From positions 1 to 64,000 of the forward strand of contig JABLWZ010000004.1 of NCBI GenBank assembly GCA_013178275.1: a stretch of DNA of 64,000 nt, given 5' to 3'. Shown here piece by piece: positions 1 to 7,494 of this stretch. A model generated the notes under the pieces. The model had not been told where the DNA came from. It worked only from the letters and a program-made list of their open reading frames with translations, and ran no database searches. A program made the translations under genes and the position numbers. Each line of letters begins with the position of its first letter. Position 1 is the first letter of the stretch. The stretch comes from Bacillota bacterium. Lineage in GTDB: Bacteria; Bacillota; Ch66; Ch109.

Positions 1-173
1 AAGTCGTCCCAGATCAATCTTTCGGCGTCAGCGGGATCGCTGATGATCAGCGGCTGGGTGGGATGCCACTTGCTCCCCACTCCCCATCCGATCACCTTGC
101 CCACGGCTTTTTGCTCCAGGAGTTCTTGGGCCAGCTTTCGCATCTCCTGGGTGATGGCGTCGTTAGTACTCAT
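1..173 (-). CDS. N-terminal part of a protein in the hdrA-mvhD operon (truncated by window edge)
   Basis: An open frame begins at the ATG at 171-173, preceded by GGAGGG, and runs off the left edge after about 57 codons. The visible residues start MSTNDAITQEMRKLAQELL and later contain GWGVGSKWHP. No cysteine motif falls in the visible part. It lies directly downstream of mvhD and hdrA on the same strand, so it is probably another redox subunit (a 4Fe-4S or F420-hydrogenase-beta-like protein would fit), but the part seen is too short to prove a family. Its start overlaps the stop of a mini-ORF by ATGA, suggesting translational coupling. Confidence 0.6.
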   Translation of the reverse strand, partial: MSTNDAITQEMRKLAQELLEQKAVGKVIGWGVGSKWHPTQPLIISDPADAERLIWDD

Positions 174-232
174 TTTGATCCCTCCAGCGTCTGGTCAGCT
201 ACGGTCCTCAGGTCCTCGATATCTTTATTCAT
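170..232 (-). CDS. 20-codon mini-ORF between mvhD and the next operon gene
   Basis: ATG at 230-232 opens a 20-residue frame (MNKDIEDLRTV...) ending in TGA at 170-172, overlapping the next start as ATGA. A GGGGTG stretch lies upstream of the ATG. It may be a leader for coupled translation or a real microprotein. There is no homology evidence. Confidence 0.35.
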   Translation of the reverse strand: MNKDIEDLRTVADQTLEGSK

Positions 233-254
233 CTATAACACCCCGTCCTGCGGT

Positions 255-695
255 TTAGCTAAAATCCGATTTCATCCTCTGATTGGGCCCCAGCGCCTTT
301 ATCTCATTAACCATCTGCCAGGCGTTGTCCGCGAACTTCTGGCCCTCCGAGCCGGAAATCCAGCGGGCCTGGAAACGGCCCGGCTCGAATCCGAGATACT
401 CCAGGAACCGCTTGAAGACCAGGTACCTCCGGCGGGTGAAGTAGTTGCCGGTCGAGTAGTGGCAGTCGCCGGGATGGCAGCCGGCTACCAGCACGCCGTC
501 AGCTCCTCCCTGAAACGCTCTCAGTATGAAAGCCGGGTTGACCCGGCCGGAGCACGGCACCCGGATGATCCTCATGTTGGGGGGCTGCTTCAACCGGCTG
601 ATTCCCGCCAGGTCGGCCCCGGCGTAGCTGCACCAGTTGCAGCAGAAGGCCACGATCTTGGGTTCCCAGTTATCCTGAGCTTGTTCTATAGACAT
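255..695 (-). CDS. mvhD: Hydrogenase/heterodisulfide reductase iron-sulfur subunit, MvhD family
   Basis: A 146-residue protein. The ATG at 693-695 with GGAGGTGG upstream was chosen; the frame extends further upstream but that part is a shadow of hdrA. It carries the MvhD cysteine pattern: CCNWCSYAGADLAG near residue 13, VPCSGRVNP, then GCHPGDCHY, which bind a 2Fe-2S cluster in the family. MvhD passes electrons between a hydrogenase or other donor and HdrA in flavin-based bifurcating complexes in the cytoplasm. It overlaps the hdrA stop by 10 bases, so the two are cotranscribed. HdrB, HdrC and the hydrogenase are not in the window. Confidence 0.9.
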   Translation of the reverse strand: MSIEQAQDNWEPKIVAFCCNWCSYAGADLAGISRLKQPPNMRIIRVPCSGRVNPAFILRAFQGGADGVLVAGCHPGDCHYSTGNYFTRRRYLVFKRFLEYLGFEPGRFQARWISGSEGQKFADNAWQMVNEIKALGPNQRMKSDFS

Positions 696-2668
696 GCCGC
701 ATCCACCTCCGCCATTATCTGATCGTTGGTAAAGCCTTTCAGGTTCATGGCCCCGGACCGGCACTCGGCCGTGCAGGCGCCGCACCCCTGGCACAGCCCG
801 CTGTTGACCTCGGCCACCACGCGGATATGATCCTGTCCGTGGACCCTCTCCGTGATCGTCCTGGTTCCGATGGCCCGGTAGGGACAGATACCGATGCACA
901 GCTGGCAGCCGGAGCAGAGCGCGGTATTCACCTCAGCTATCATGGGGTTGGTGGTCAGGGAATCCCTGGAGAACAGCGACCCGACCTTGGACGCCGCGGC
1001 GCAGGCCTGGGCCACGGTGTCGGGAATGTCTTTCGGCCCCTGGCAGCACCCGGCCAGGAATATGCCCGCGGTATTGGTGTCCACCGGCTGCAGCTTGGGA
1101 TGCGCCTCGGTGAAGAACCCGTCCTTGTCGTAAGAGAAACCCACCTTCTGGGCGATCTCCGGCGCGGTCCTGACCGGCACCATCGCCGTCGCCAGCACCA
1201 CCAGGTCGGCTTCAATCTCCACCGGCTTGCCGATCAGGGTGTCTTCTCCCCTGACTATCAGTTTGTTGCCCAGCTGATAGATCTTGGACACCCGGCCCCG
1301 AATGTACATGGCCCCGTACTCGTCGGTGGTCCGGGTGTAGAACTCGTCGTACATCTTCCCCGGGGTACGCACGTCCATGTAGAAGACGTACACCTCGCCT
1401 TCGGGTATCTTTTCGCGGGCCTGGGTGGCGTGCTTGGCGGTGTACATGCAGCAGACCCGGGAACAGTACTTTTTGCCCTTTTGTTCATCCCGCGACCCGA
1501 CACACTTTACGAATACGATAGTCTTGGGTATTTTCTGATCCGACGGCCGCTTGATCTTGCCGCCGGTGGGGCCGGAGGCGTTGACCAGCCGTTCGAACTG
1601 CATGCTGGTTATCACGTCCTTGTAATACCCAGCCCCGTACTCGCCATAGGCCGACCAGTCGAACAGCTCGAACCCGGTGGCCATGACGATCGCGCCGAAC
1701 CTTTCGGTGACCAGTTCGTCCCGGTCCTCGAAGTTTACCGCCCCGGTGGGGCACATCTTTTCGCAGATCTTGCACTTCCCGGTCTTGAAGAACCGGCAGT
1801 TGGCGGCGTCTATCACCGGCTTGTTGGGCACGGCCTGGGGGAAAGGCTTGTAGATGCAGGTCCGGGTCCCCATCCCCTGCTCGAACTCGCTGATCACCCT
1901 GGTGGGGCACTTGGTCTCGCACAGGCCGCAGCCGGTGCACTTGCTGTAGTCGACATACTTGGCCCTTTTTCTGATGGTGACGTCGAAGTTCCCTATATAA
2001 CCAGTGACGCTCTCCAGCTCGGAATAGGACATGATGGTGATGTTGGGGTGCTGCGCGACATCGACCATCCTGGGGGTGCAGATGCAGGCCGAGCAGTCCA
2101 GGGTGGGGAAGGTCTTGTCCAGCAGGGCCATCTTCCCGCCGATGGTGGCCTCTTTTTCCACTAAAACCACTTCGTGCCCGTGATCGGCGATGTCCAGCGC
2201 GGCATACATGCCGGCTATCCCGCCCCCGACCACCAGCGCCCGCTTGGTGATGGGAATGGAACTGGTCTGAAGCGGCACAACCCGGGACACCTTCGCCACC
2301 GCCTTGCGCACCAGGTCGATCGCCTTCTCGGTGGCCTCCTGCGGCCGGTCCGGGTGCACCCAGGAGCAGTGCTCCCGCAGGTTGGCCATTTCGAACATAT
2401 ACGGATTCAGGCCTCCCCGGGCGATGGTCTTGCGAAACGTCAGCTCGTGCATTCGGGGAGAGCAGGAGGCGACCACCACCCGGTCCAGCCGGTGCTCCTT
2501 GATGGCCTGGATGATCATCTCCTGACCCGGCTCGGAGCAGGTGTACTTGTACTCCTGGGTGAAGACCACGTTGGGGAAGGACTTGGCGACTTCGGCAACC
2601 CTCGGTACGTCCACTACTCCTCCGATGTTGGAGCCGCACTGACATACAAACACTCCGACTCTTTTCAT
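686..2668 (-). CDS. hdrA: Heterodisulfide reductase subunit A-like FAD/iron-sulfur protein
   Basis: A 660-residue protein. ATG at 2666-2668 is preferred over the GTG at 2674 because AGGGG lies about 9 bases upstream. Domains in order: N-terminal HdrA domain (VGVFVCQCGSNIGG, CSEPGQ, ASCSPRMHE); FAD/NAD Rossmann motif VVGGGIAGMYAALDIA near residue 148; CSACICTP; ferredoxin motif CTGCGLCETKCP; a second cysteine group CRFFKTGKCKICEKMCP; and two C-terminal 4Fe-4S motifs, CSGCQLCIGICP and CQGCGACTAECR. HdrA is the flavin subunit that bifurcates electrons, typically with ferredoxin as the low-potential acceptor. With mvhD it forms an electron-transfer module whose other partners lie outside the window or elsewhere. 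Confidence 0.93.
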   Translation of the reverse strand: MKRVGVFVCQCGSNIGGVVDVPRVAEVAKSFPNVVFTQEYKYTCSEPGQEMIIQAIKEHRLDRVVVASCSPRMHELTFRKTIARGGLNPYMFEMANLREHCSWVHPDRPQEATEKAIDLVRKAVAKVSRVVPLQTSSIPITKRALVVGGGIAGMYAALDIADHGHEVVLVEKEATIGGKMALLDKTFPTLDCSACICTPRMVDVAQHPNITIMSYSELESVTGYIGNFDVTIRKRAKYVDYSKCTGCGLCETKCPTRVISEFEQGMGTRTCIYKPFPQAVPNKPVIDAANCRFFKTGKCKICEKMCPTGAVNFEDRDELVTERFGAIVMATGFELFDWSAYGEYGAGYYKDVITSMQFERLVNASGPTGGKIKRPSDQKIPKTIVFVKCVGSRDEQKGKKYCSRVCCMYTAKHATQAREKIPEGEVYVFYMDVRTPGKMYDEFYTRTTDEYGAMYIRGRVSKIYQLGNKLIVRGEDTLIGKPVEIEADLVVLATAMVPVRTAPEIAQKVGFSYDKDGFFTEAHPKLQPVDTNTAGIFLAGCCQGPKDIPDTVAQACAAASKVGSLFSRDSLTTNPMIAEVNTALCSGCQLCIGICPYRAIGTRTITERVHGQDHIRVVAEVNSGLCQGCGACTAECRSGAMNLKGFTNDQIMAEVDAACL

Positions 2669-3176
2669 GTACACTACCCCTTTTTAAGATGTTGGTCTAA
2701 CATTTACAGATATTGTAACAAACTTTTGGTTATGTGTTGTATTACTCTTTGTTATAATTTATTGCTGTATTTATAAAACAAAAAAGGAACCCACCGGGCT
2801 CCAGGCTGGAGACTGTTCGTCGTTCTGTTCGAATACTGCCGATATTTAGTAGCAAGATTTAAGCCCAGGGTTTATTTCGGCCCTGGGCTTACTGGGCTAT
2901 GGGAGCATGATCGCCCGCGATCAAATTAGAAAGGCGTCAACAACCTTCTTTACAATGAGTCACCGGCCGAATCATGAATTTCTTGCGGTGCATGCTTAAA
3001 CCCCCTTTCACCGACTAGACATCGAATACTGCCCTATAATGTTATGCGCGACCTCTAAACGGTATGCCGTATGCCAAATATGGTTCCCTGTTGGGACTAA
3101 TAGGAACGTGTTTTATTTCATCAGCTTGTTGTCACGCTCCTGGCTTATCTGCTCGAAATTCTCGCCAACGGTTTCA
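2669..3176. other. Intergenic region upstream of hdrA
   Basis: About 500 bases without a supported gene. It holds the hdrA leader (a TTGTTACAATAT-type extended -10 is visible on the minus strand near 2715-2728, with no convincing -35) and the hairpin at 2861-2890. Short plus-strand frames here have no ribosome site or protein character. Confidence 0.5.
2861..2890. terminator. Perfect 10-bp stem hairpin, possible terminator
   Basis: AAGCCCAGGG at 2861-2870 pairs perfectly with CCCTGGGCTT at 2881-2890 around a 10-base loop. No U-run follows on either side, so it may be a factor-dependent terminator for the DUF1858 gene or a regulatory hairpin. Confidence 0.4.
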
Positions 3177-3380
3177 TTACTGTTCTTTGCTTTCTTCCAA
3201 TTCTTTTAGGTCTTCCATTAGCGCGTCGACGTTTATTCCGTGCATTTTAGCACCCTGCTCGACACTTTCAAAGAGAGCGCCGCCACAACCGAGGCAGCGT
3301 AGTCCATGTTTAGCGAACACCCTGATTGACATGGGATACTGATCCACCAGCTCTTTGATAATCATGTCTTTGTTAATCAT
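3177..3380 (-). CDS. DUF1858 domain small protein
   Basis: A 67-residue protein with an excellent ribosome site (GGGAGGTGAT five bases before the ATG). It has the DUF1858 pattern: a start resembling MINKDMIIKELVDQYP, then GLRCLGCGG with a CxxC pair near residues 29-32 and an acidic C-terminal helix. The family is a small helical domain with conserved cysteines, thought to bind a ligand or cluster; the function is not established. It stands alone between the hdr operon and the serine dehydratase genes. Confidence 0.85.
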   Translation of the reverse strand: MINKDMIIKELVDQYPMSIRVFAKHGLRCLGCGGALFESVEQGAKMHGINVDALMEDLKELEESKEQ

Positions 3381-3514
3381 ATAATCACCTCCCCCTTTTG
3401 AAATATTTGAGTGGATTGTTTATATTATAGGCTAACTCGGAAATGTTTAATATCATAAATAATTCTCTACCACGTACTTTTTAAGCTTATCATTTATTTA
3501 CATTACGTAATACT

Positions 3515-3552
3515 AAACCCGCTTCCAGGCTTTGCGGCCAAAAAGCGGGTTT
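3515..3552. promoter_or_regulatory. Hairpin between divergent DUF1858 and sdaAB genes
   Basis: AAACCCGCTT (3515-3524) is perfectly complementary to AAGCGGGTTT (3543-3552). It sits upstream of both divergent genes, so it cannot terminate either. A leader attenuator of sdaAB or an operator are the alternatives; no reading from sequence alone decides. Confidence 0.35.
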
Positions 3553-3637
3553 ATCTATAGGCTGACGCATATCGGTAAGTATACCAGTAAATGATAATAA
3601 TTAAATAGTCCTGCGATGTTAAGGGAGGGCAATCAGT

Positions 3638-4297
3638 ATGGGCTTATTCGATATCATCGGGCCGGTAATGATTGGGCCTTCCAGCAGCCATACCGCTGGA
3701 GCGGCAAGGCTTGGAAAAATGGCCCGCGCCATATTGGGCGAGAAACCGGTATCGGCGGTAATCAGCCTTTATGGGTCGTTTGCCCGGAACTATAAAGGTC
3801 ATGGGACCGATAAGGCATTAGCTGCCGGTCTGTTAGGGATATCAGCCGATGACACAAGAATCAAGGACGCGCTTACACTGGCCGGTTTATCCGGGGTGCA
3901 GATTACTTTTGAAACAAGGGAGAACAGCGATGTTCACCCAAATACTGCTGAATTTGATTTAGTGGGTGCCGCGGGCAGGAAAGTCAGAATTATTGGCGCA
4001 TCAGTTGGTGGAGGAAGGATTATAATCACCGGGATTAACGAGTACCAGGTAGAACTCACTGGCGATTATACTACTTTATTAGTTGTGTATAAAGATGAGC
4101 CGGGAATCGTTGCCGGGATCACTCAAGTATTGGCAAGGGAAAATGTAAATATTGCGTTTATGAGGGTATCCCGGCGCGGGAAAGGCGGGCAGGCTATGAT
4201 GATCCTGGAATTAGATCAGCCAGTACCCGACAAAACGCTTGAAGAAATCAACTCGGCTTCATCAATAGAATCCGCAATAATGGTGCAGATGCCGTGA
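3638..4297 (+). CDS. sdaAB: L-serine ammonia-lyase, beta subunit
   Basis: A 219-residue protein preceded by AAGGGAGGG. The N-terminal serine dehydratase beta domain has the GPSSSHTAGAARLGKMAR motif near residues 12-30. The C-terminal ~75 residues form an ACT domain (LLVVYKDEPGIVAGITQVLARENVNIA). With SdaAA it forms the oxygen-labile 4Fe-4S enzyme that converts L-serine to pyruvate and ammonia in the cytoplasm. The two subunits being separate genes is the usual Firmicute arrangement. sdaAA follows 10 bases downstream, so they form an operon. Confidence 0.95.
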   Translation: MGLFDIIGPVMIGPSSSHTAGAARLGKMARAILGEKPVSAVISLYGSFARNYKGHGTDKALAAGLLGISADDTRIKDALTLAGLSGVQITFETRENSDVHPNTAEFDLVGAAGRKVRIIGASVGGGRIIITGINEYQVELTGDYTTLLVVYKDEPGIVAGITQVLARENVNIAFMRVSRRGKGGQAMMILELDQPVPDKTLEEINSASSIESAIMVQMP

Positions 4298-4307
4298 GGA
4301 GGTTCGG

Positions 4308-5186
4308 ATGGTTTTTTTCAAGTCCATTGCTGAACTGCTGAAGATAGCGGAGGAAAAGGGAAAACCACTGTCTGATGTTGTCTGGATGTGGGAATGTGAA
4401 AGGAGCGAGTGTTCGTCCCAAACAATCTGGGACGAAATGAGTTCGAGACTTAAGGTAATGAAAGAAGCCGTTGAAACCGGACTAAAGAATAACGCCAAAT
4501 CAGCCAGCGGTTTGATTGGAGGGGACGCCCGACGGCTGTTTAATTCTCATTCTTTGATGGGCGAGGTAGCCGGGAGAGCTGCTGCCTACGCTTTGGCCAT
4601 AAGTGAAGTAAACGCCGGCATGGGCAAAATTGTAGCCTGCCCCACAGCCGGTTCGTGCGGCATTGTGCCCGGAGCGCTTCTGGCTTCCGCGGATTATCTT
4701 GGGTGTGGTGAAAACACGCTTATTCGGGCTTTATTCACTGCGGGAGGTATTGGAGAGGTTGTTGACAGAACGGCTACCGTATCCGGTGCGGTGGGCGGAT
4801 GTCAGGCCGAATGCGGAACCGCCGCCGCCATGGCCGCTGCGGCGGTTGTCGAAATGATGGGCGGCAGTCCCAAGCAGTCGGCCGATGCTGCGGCATTATC
4901 CTTGAAGAATATGCTGGGACTGGTCTGTGATCCGGTGGCCGGTCTCGTAGAGGTTCCATGTGTTAAACGAAACGCCTTTGCGGCGGTCCATGCTTTATTG
5001 GCTACCGACATGGCTTTAGCCGGCGTCGAGAGTGTTATTCCAGTTGATGAAGTCATCCAGGCGATGCACAAAATTGGGATTGAAATGCCGGTCTCCCTAA
5101 AAGAGACATCTGCTTGCGGGCTTGCCACAACACCCACCGCTAACGCTATCGCGGAACGTTTAATTAGCGACAATACAGCGAATTAA
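4308..5186 (+). CDS. sdaAA: L-serine ammonia-lyase, alpha subunit (4Fe-4S)
   Basis: A 292-residue catalytic subunit with GAGGAGG upstream of the ATG. Cysteines expected to hold the 4Fe-4S cluster are in CPTAGSCGIVPG, GGCQAECG and CDPVAGLVEVPC. Other family blocks (LIGGDARRL, TAGGIGEVVDRTATVSGAVGGCQ) are intact and the length is normal. It acts with SdaAB in serine deamination. The coding sequence is followed by a dispersed repeat (5208-5355) and then by convergent tRNA-Glu and gltX. Confidence 0.95.
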   Translation: MVFFKSIAELLKIAEEKGKPLSDVVWMWECERSECSSQTIWDEMSSRLKVMKEAVETGLKNNAKSASGLIGGDARRLFNSHSLMGEVAGRAAAYALAISEVNAGMGKIVACPTAGSCGIVPGALLASADYLGCGENTLIRALFTAGGIGEVVDRTATVSGAVGGCQAECGTAAAMAAAAVVEMMGGSPKQSADAAALSLKNMLGLVCDPVAGLVEVPCVKRNAFAAVHALLATDMALAGVESVIPVDEVIQAMHKIGIEMPVSLKETSACGLATTPTANAIAERLISDNTAN

Positions 5187-5207
5187 ACCTGGGCTTGCGT
5201 CGAAGAA

Positions 5208-5355
5208 AACTTGGCTATCGCCAAGCCTCTGGCGAAGGCGAGAGCCGTAGTTACGAAGAAAGCTAGGCTACCGCCAAGGGCGGGAGCCGTAGCTGCACTT
5301 GCTTCGGAGTGCACTTGCTTGCATCGAAAAGTTCTCTAATATACTTTCCGATAGC
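5208..5355. repeat. Dispersed MITE-like repeat, copy 1 (with an internal duplication)
   Basis: Shares two blocks with 19397-19505: one beginning TCGAAGAAAACTTGGCT (about 60 bases) and one ending in ACTTTCCGATAGCG (about 45 bases). This copy has roughly 55 extra bases that look like a diverged internal duplicate (GAAGAAAGCTAGGCTACCGC...). The ends are imperfect inverted repeats: CTTGGCTATCG near the left and CGATAGCGCAAG at the right. No protein is encoded, suggesting a non-autonomous element. Confidence 0.65.
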
Positions 5356-5357
5356 GC

Positions 5358-5393
5358 AAGAAAGACTATGGTAACAATTTCACCATAGCCTTT
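5358..5393 (-). terminator. Terminator after tRNA-Glu
   Basis: On the minus strand GGCTATGGT pairs with ACCATAGTC (plus coordinates 5390 to 5364) and is followed by TTTCTT. It would end transcription coming from gltX and the tRNA. Confidence 0.7.
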
Positions 5394-5438
5394 GGCTCGC
5401 TGAGTCATGAATACTATTACTGTCTCAGTGGAGAGAGT

Positions 5439-5513
5439 TGGTAGCCCCAAGGGGAATCGAACCCCTGTTTCTGCCGTGAGAGGGCAGCGTCTTGACCTCT
5501 TGACCATGGGGCC
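5439..5513 (-). tRNA. tRNA-Glu (anticodon CTC)
   Basis: A 75-nt cloverleaf. Acceptor GGCCCCA pairs with TGGGGCT (first pair G:U); the D arm contains GGTCAAGAGGTC; the anticodon stem CTGCC/GGCAG encloses loop CTCTCAC, giving anticodon CTC for GAG codons; the T arm is AGGGG-TTCGATT-CCCCT; CCA is encoded. It lies about 120 bases downstream of gltX on the same strand, the synthetase that charges it. Confidence 0.95.
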
Positions 5514-5633
5514 ATTATTCGTTCTGGAATGTGGCCTGGGTTCACCCGTATTCCCAACTGTTTAATTGGGGAGGACCACCGCTTCATTATACACAAACGT
5601 TCCGAAAACACAAAGCTCGAATAACACTGCATA

Positions 5634-7160
5634 TTAACTATAATTTTTATTAATACTCGACATTACTCCTTGTACTTCATCTTTATTAGCTTTATCGGTT
5701 TTTATGAACCAAATCGCCTGATCGAGACGTTCTAAACATTTTTCCTTGCCCAGTATCGTCATTACATCAAATAGGCCAGGACTTGCGGTGCGTCCAGTTA
5801 ATGCAAGCCGTGTCGGGTGTATTATGAGCCCGCCCTTGATACCCAATTCTTCTATCAGATCACGATAGGCCTTCTCCGTGTTTTCTGCGTTAAAGACCTC
5901 TATATCGGCAAGCCGCTCTCTACACTTGATAAGCAGATCTTCGCTTGCTTTTTGCCTGAAGTATTTTTCTCTGCCCTTTTCATCATAATCAGTGACATCC
6001 TGGAAGAAATAACGGCAGGCCTCTGCAAGTTCCTGCAGGGTTTTTACTCTTTCCCTGACAGCCTTTATGACTGACCGGATATAATCACGGTTCTGATCGG
6101 CTGTATCGTTGTCAACAAGGCCTTCCCGGATGAGAAAAGGTAAGGCGTGATAAGCGAGTTTCTCCAGGTCATAACTGTTCATGTACTGACCGTTAAGCCA
6201 GATCAGCTTGTTAATATCGTATACCGCCGCTGTTTTAGAAACCTGATCCAGCGAAAAATTTCGAATGGTCTGCTCGGTTGAAAAAATTTCGCTTTGTTCC
6301 TCCGGGGGAGACCAACCGAGCAGGGTCAAGTAGTTTGTGATCGCCTCTGGAAGACAGCCCATCTCTTTGAATTCGCTGACCGATGTTGCCCCGTGCCGTT
6401 TGCTCAGCTTGCTGCGGTCAGGCGCAAGGATCATCGAAATGTGGGCGAATTGGGGAATCACATATCCCAAGGCCTCATAGGTATACTGCTGTTTAGGGGT
6501 ATTCGATAAGTGCTCTTCAGCCCGGATAACATGGCTGATCTGCATTTCATGATCGTCGACCACGCAGGCAAAATTATAGGTGGGGAGCCCATTCGATTTG
6601 ATGATGATGAAGTCATCGAGCTGATCATAATTAAAGCTTACTTTTCCCCGGATGAGGTCGTTGACAACCATCTGGCCAGAATCCGGCAGCTTTATTCGCA
6701 CAACCGGTTCGATCCCCTGCTCCAGGAGCTTATGTACCTCATCAGGCGAAAGGTCACGGCATTTCCGGTTATAACGAAAGGGCACACCTTCCTGGCGCTG
6801 CCTCTCTCGTTCCGCCTTCAGCTCATCCTCGGCACAAAAACAGTAATAGGCCTTGCCGCTTTGAATCAATGTTTTGGCAGCACTCGTATAAAGGTTCTTC
6901 CTTTGTGATTGAAAGTAAGGTCCGGAATCTCCTCCCCGTCCTGGACCTTCATCCCAATCAATACCAAGCCACTCGAGGCTGTCGAGGATTTGGCCTACCG
7001 AGTCTTCCTTTATCCTCTCGCTGTCCGTGTCTTCGATGCGAAGGATCAGCTTACCCTGGTTTTGTCTGGCAAAGAACCAGTTATATAACGCGGTCCTCGC
7101 CCCGCCTATATGCAGGTAACCGGTGGGGCTGGGTGCGAAACGGACCCTTACCTGTTCCAT
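5634..7160 (-). CDS. gltX: Glutamyl-tRNA synthetase
   Basis: A 508-residue class I synthetase. Start ATG at 7158-7160 with AGGAGA upstream. HIGH motif region FAPSPTGYLHIGG at residues 8-20; KMSKS-equivalent KLSKRHG near residue 255. A YCFC cysteine pair occurs near residue 107. Full family length with the C-terminal anticodon-binding domain. It attaches glutamate to tRNA-Glu in the cytoplasm (in many Firmicutes also to tRNA-Gln for later amidation). A tRNA-Glu(CTC) follows on the same strand. No T-box-like leader is seen upstream. Confidence 0.97.
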   Translation of the reverse strand: MEQVRVRFAPSPTGYLHIGGARTALYNWFFARQNQGKLILRIEDTDSERIKEDSVGQILDSLEWLGIDWDEGPGRGGDSGPYFQSQRKNLYTSAAKTLIQSGKAYYCFCAEDELKAERERQRQEGVPFRYNRKCRDLSPDEVHKLLEQGIEPVVRIKLPDSGQMVVNDLIRGKVSFNYDQLDDFIIIKSNGLPTYNFACVVDDHEMQISHVIRAEEHLSNTPKQQYTYEALGYVIPQFAHISMILAPDRSKLSKRHGATSVSEFKEMGCLPEAITNYLTLLGWSPPEEQSEIFSTEQTIRNFSLDQVSKTAAVYDINKLIWLNGQYMNSYDLEKLAYHALPFLIREGLVDNDTADQNRDYIRSVIKAVRERVKTLQELAEACRYFFQDVTDYDEKGREKYFRQKASEDLLIKCRERLADIEVFNAENTEKAYRDLIEELGIKGGLIIHPTRLALTGRTASPGLFDVMTILGKEKCLERLDQAIWFIKTDKANKDEVQGVMSSINKNYS

Positions 7161-7299
7161 AATTCTTCTCCTGTGTGATTAGACTGACAAAGCTGACTGT
7201 ACTTCCTCCCCAGATTGAGAAGGTCTGATGTGCGGTCCTCCTTATAATAACCACTGGTTTATTATTTAGCAATAACGAATCCATCAGCCAGAGCCATTT

Positions 7300-7340
7300 A
7301 AAAAAATACACTCCCAGTCGATTTTGGCTAGGAGTTTTTA
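7300..7340 (-). terminator. Intrinsic terminator downstream of ftsH
   Basis: Reading the minus strand, ACTCCTAG near 7335 pairs with CTGGGAGT near 7311 and is followed by GTATTTTTTT. It separates the ftsH unit from gltX. Confidence 0.75.
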
Positions 7341-7365
7341 TTCTATACACCAATGCCGCACCCTT

Positions 7366-7491
7366 CTAAGTATGCTGCAATATACCCTTTATGTGAAGCT
7401 GGCCCTCGACCATCTCGGCATCCTTTCTGTTCCACACCATCAGGTAAGGGTAGTTCTTCACCAGCGGGGTATCGACAAAGTATAGTATAAG
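7366..7491 (-). pseudogene. Possible degraded coding fragment after ftsH
   Basis: A minus-strand frame without a start reads as protein-like sequence (YFVDTPLVKNYPYLMVWN... ending GILQHT, stop at 7366-7368). It has no identifiable family and could be the tail of a lost gene or a chance frame. Confidence 0.25.
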
Positions 7492-7494
7492 TCC

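Noticed and set aside
827..2164. Long plus-strand open frame opposite hdrA
   Set aside because: GC-rich shadow frame of hdrA; no ribosome site, no family pattern, low-complexity Gly/Asp/His composition.
1485..2645. 386-codon minus-strand frame over hdrA
   Set aside because: Out-of-frame reading of hdrA without family motifs; hdrA frame holds all cysteine clusters.
7161..7299. T-box leader for gltX
   Set aside because: No T-box sequence or specifier-like structure; only a normal leader of about 140 bases after the ftsH terminator.
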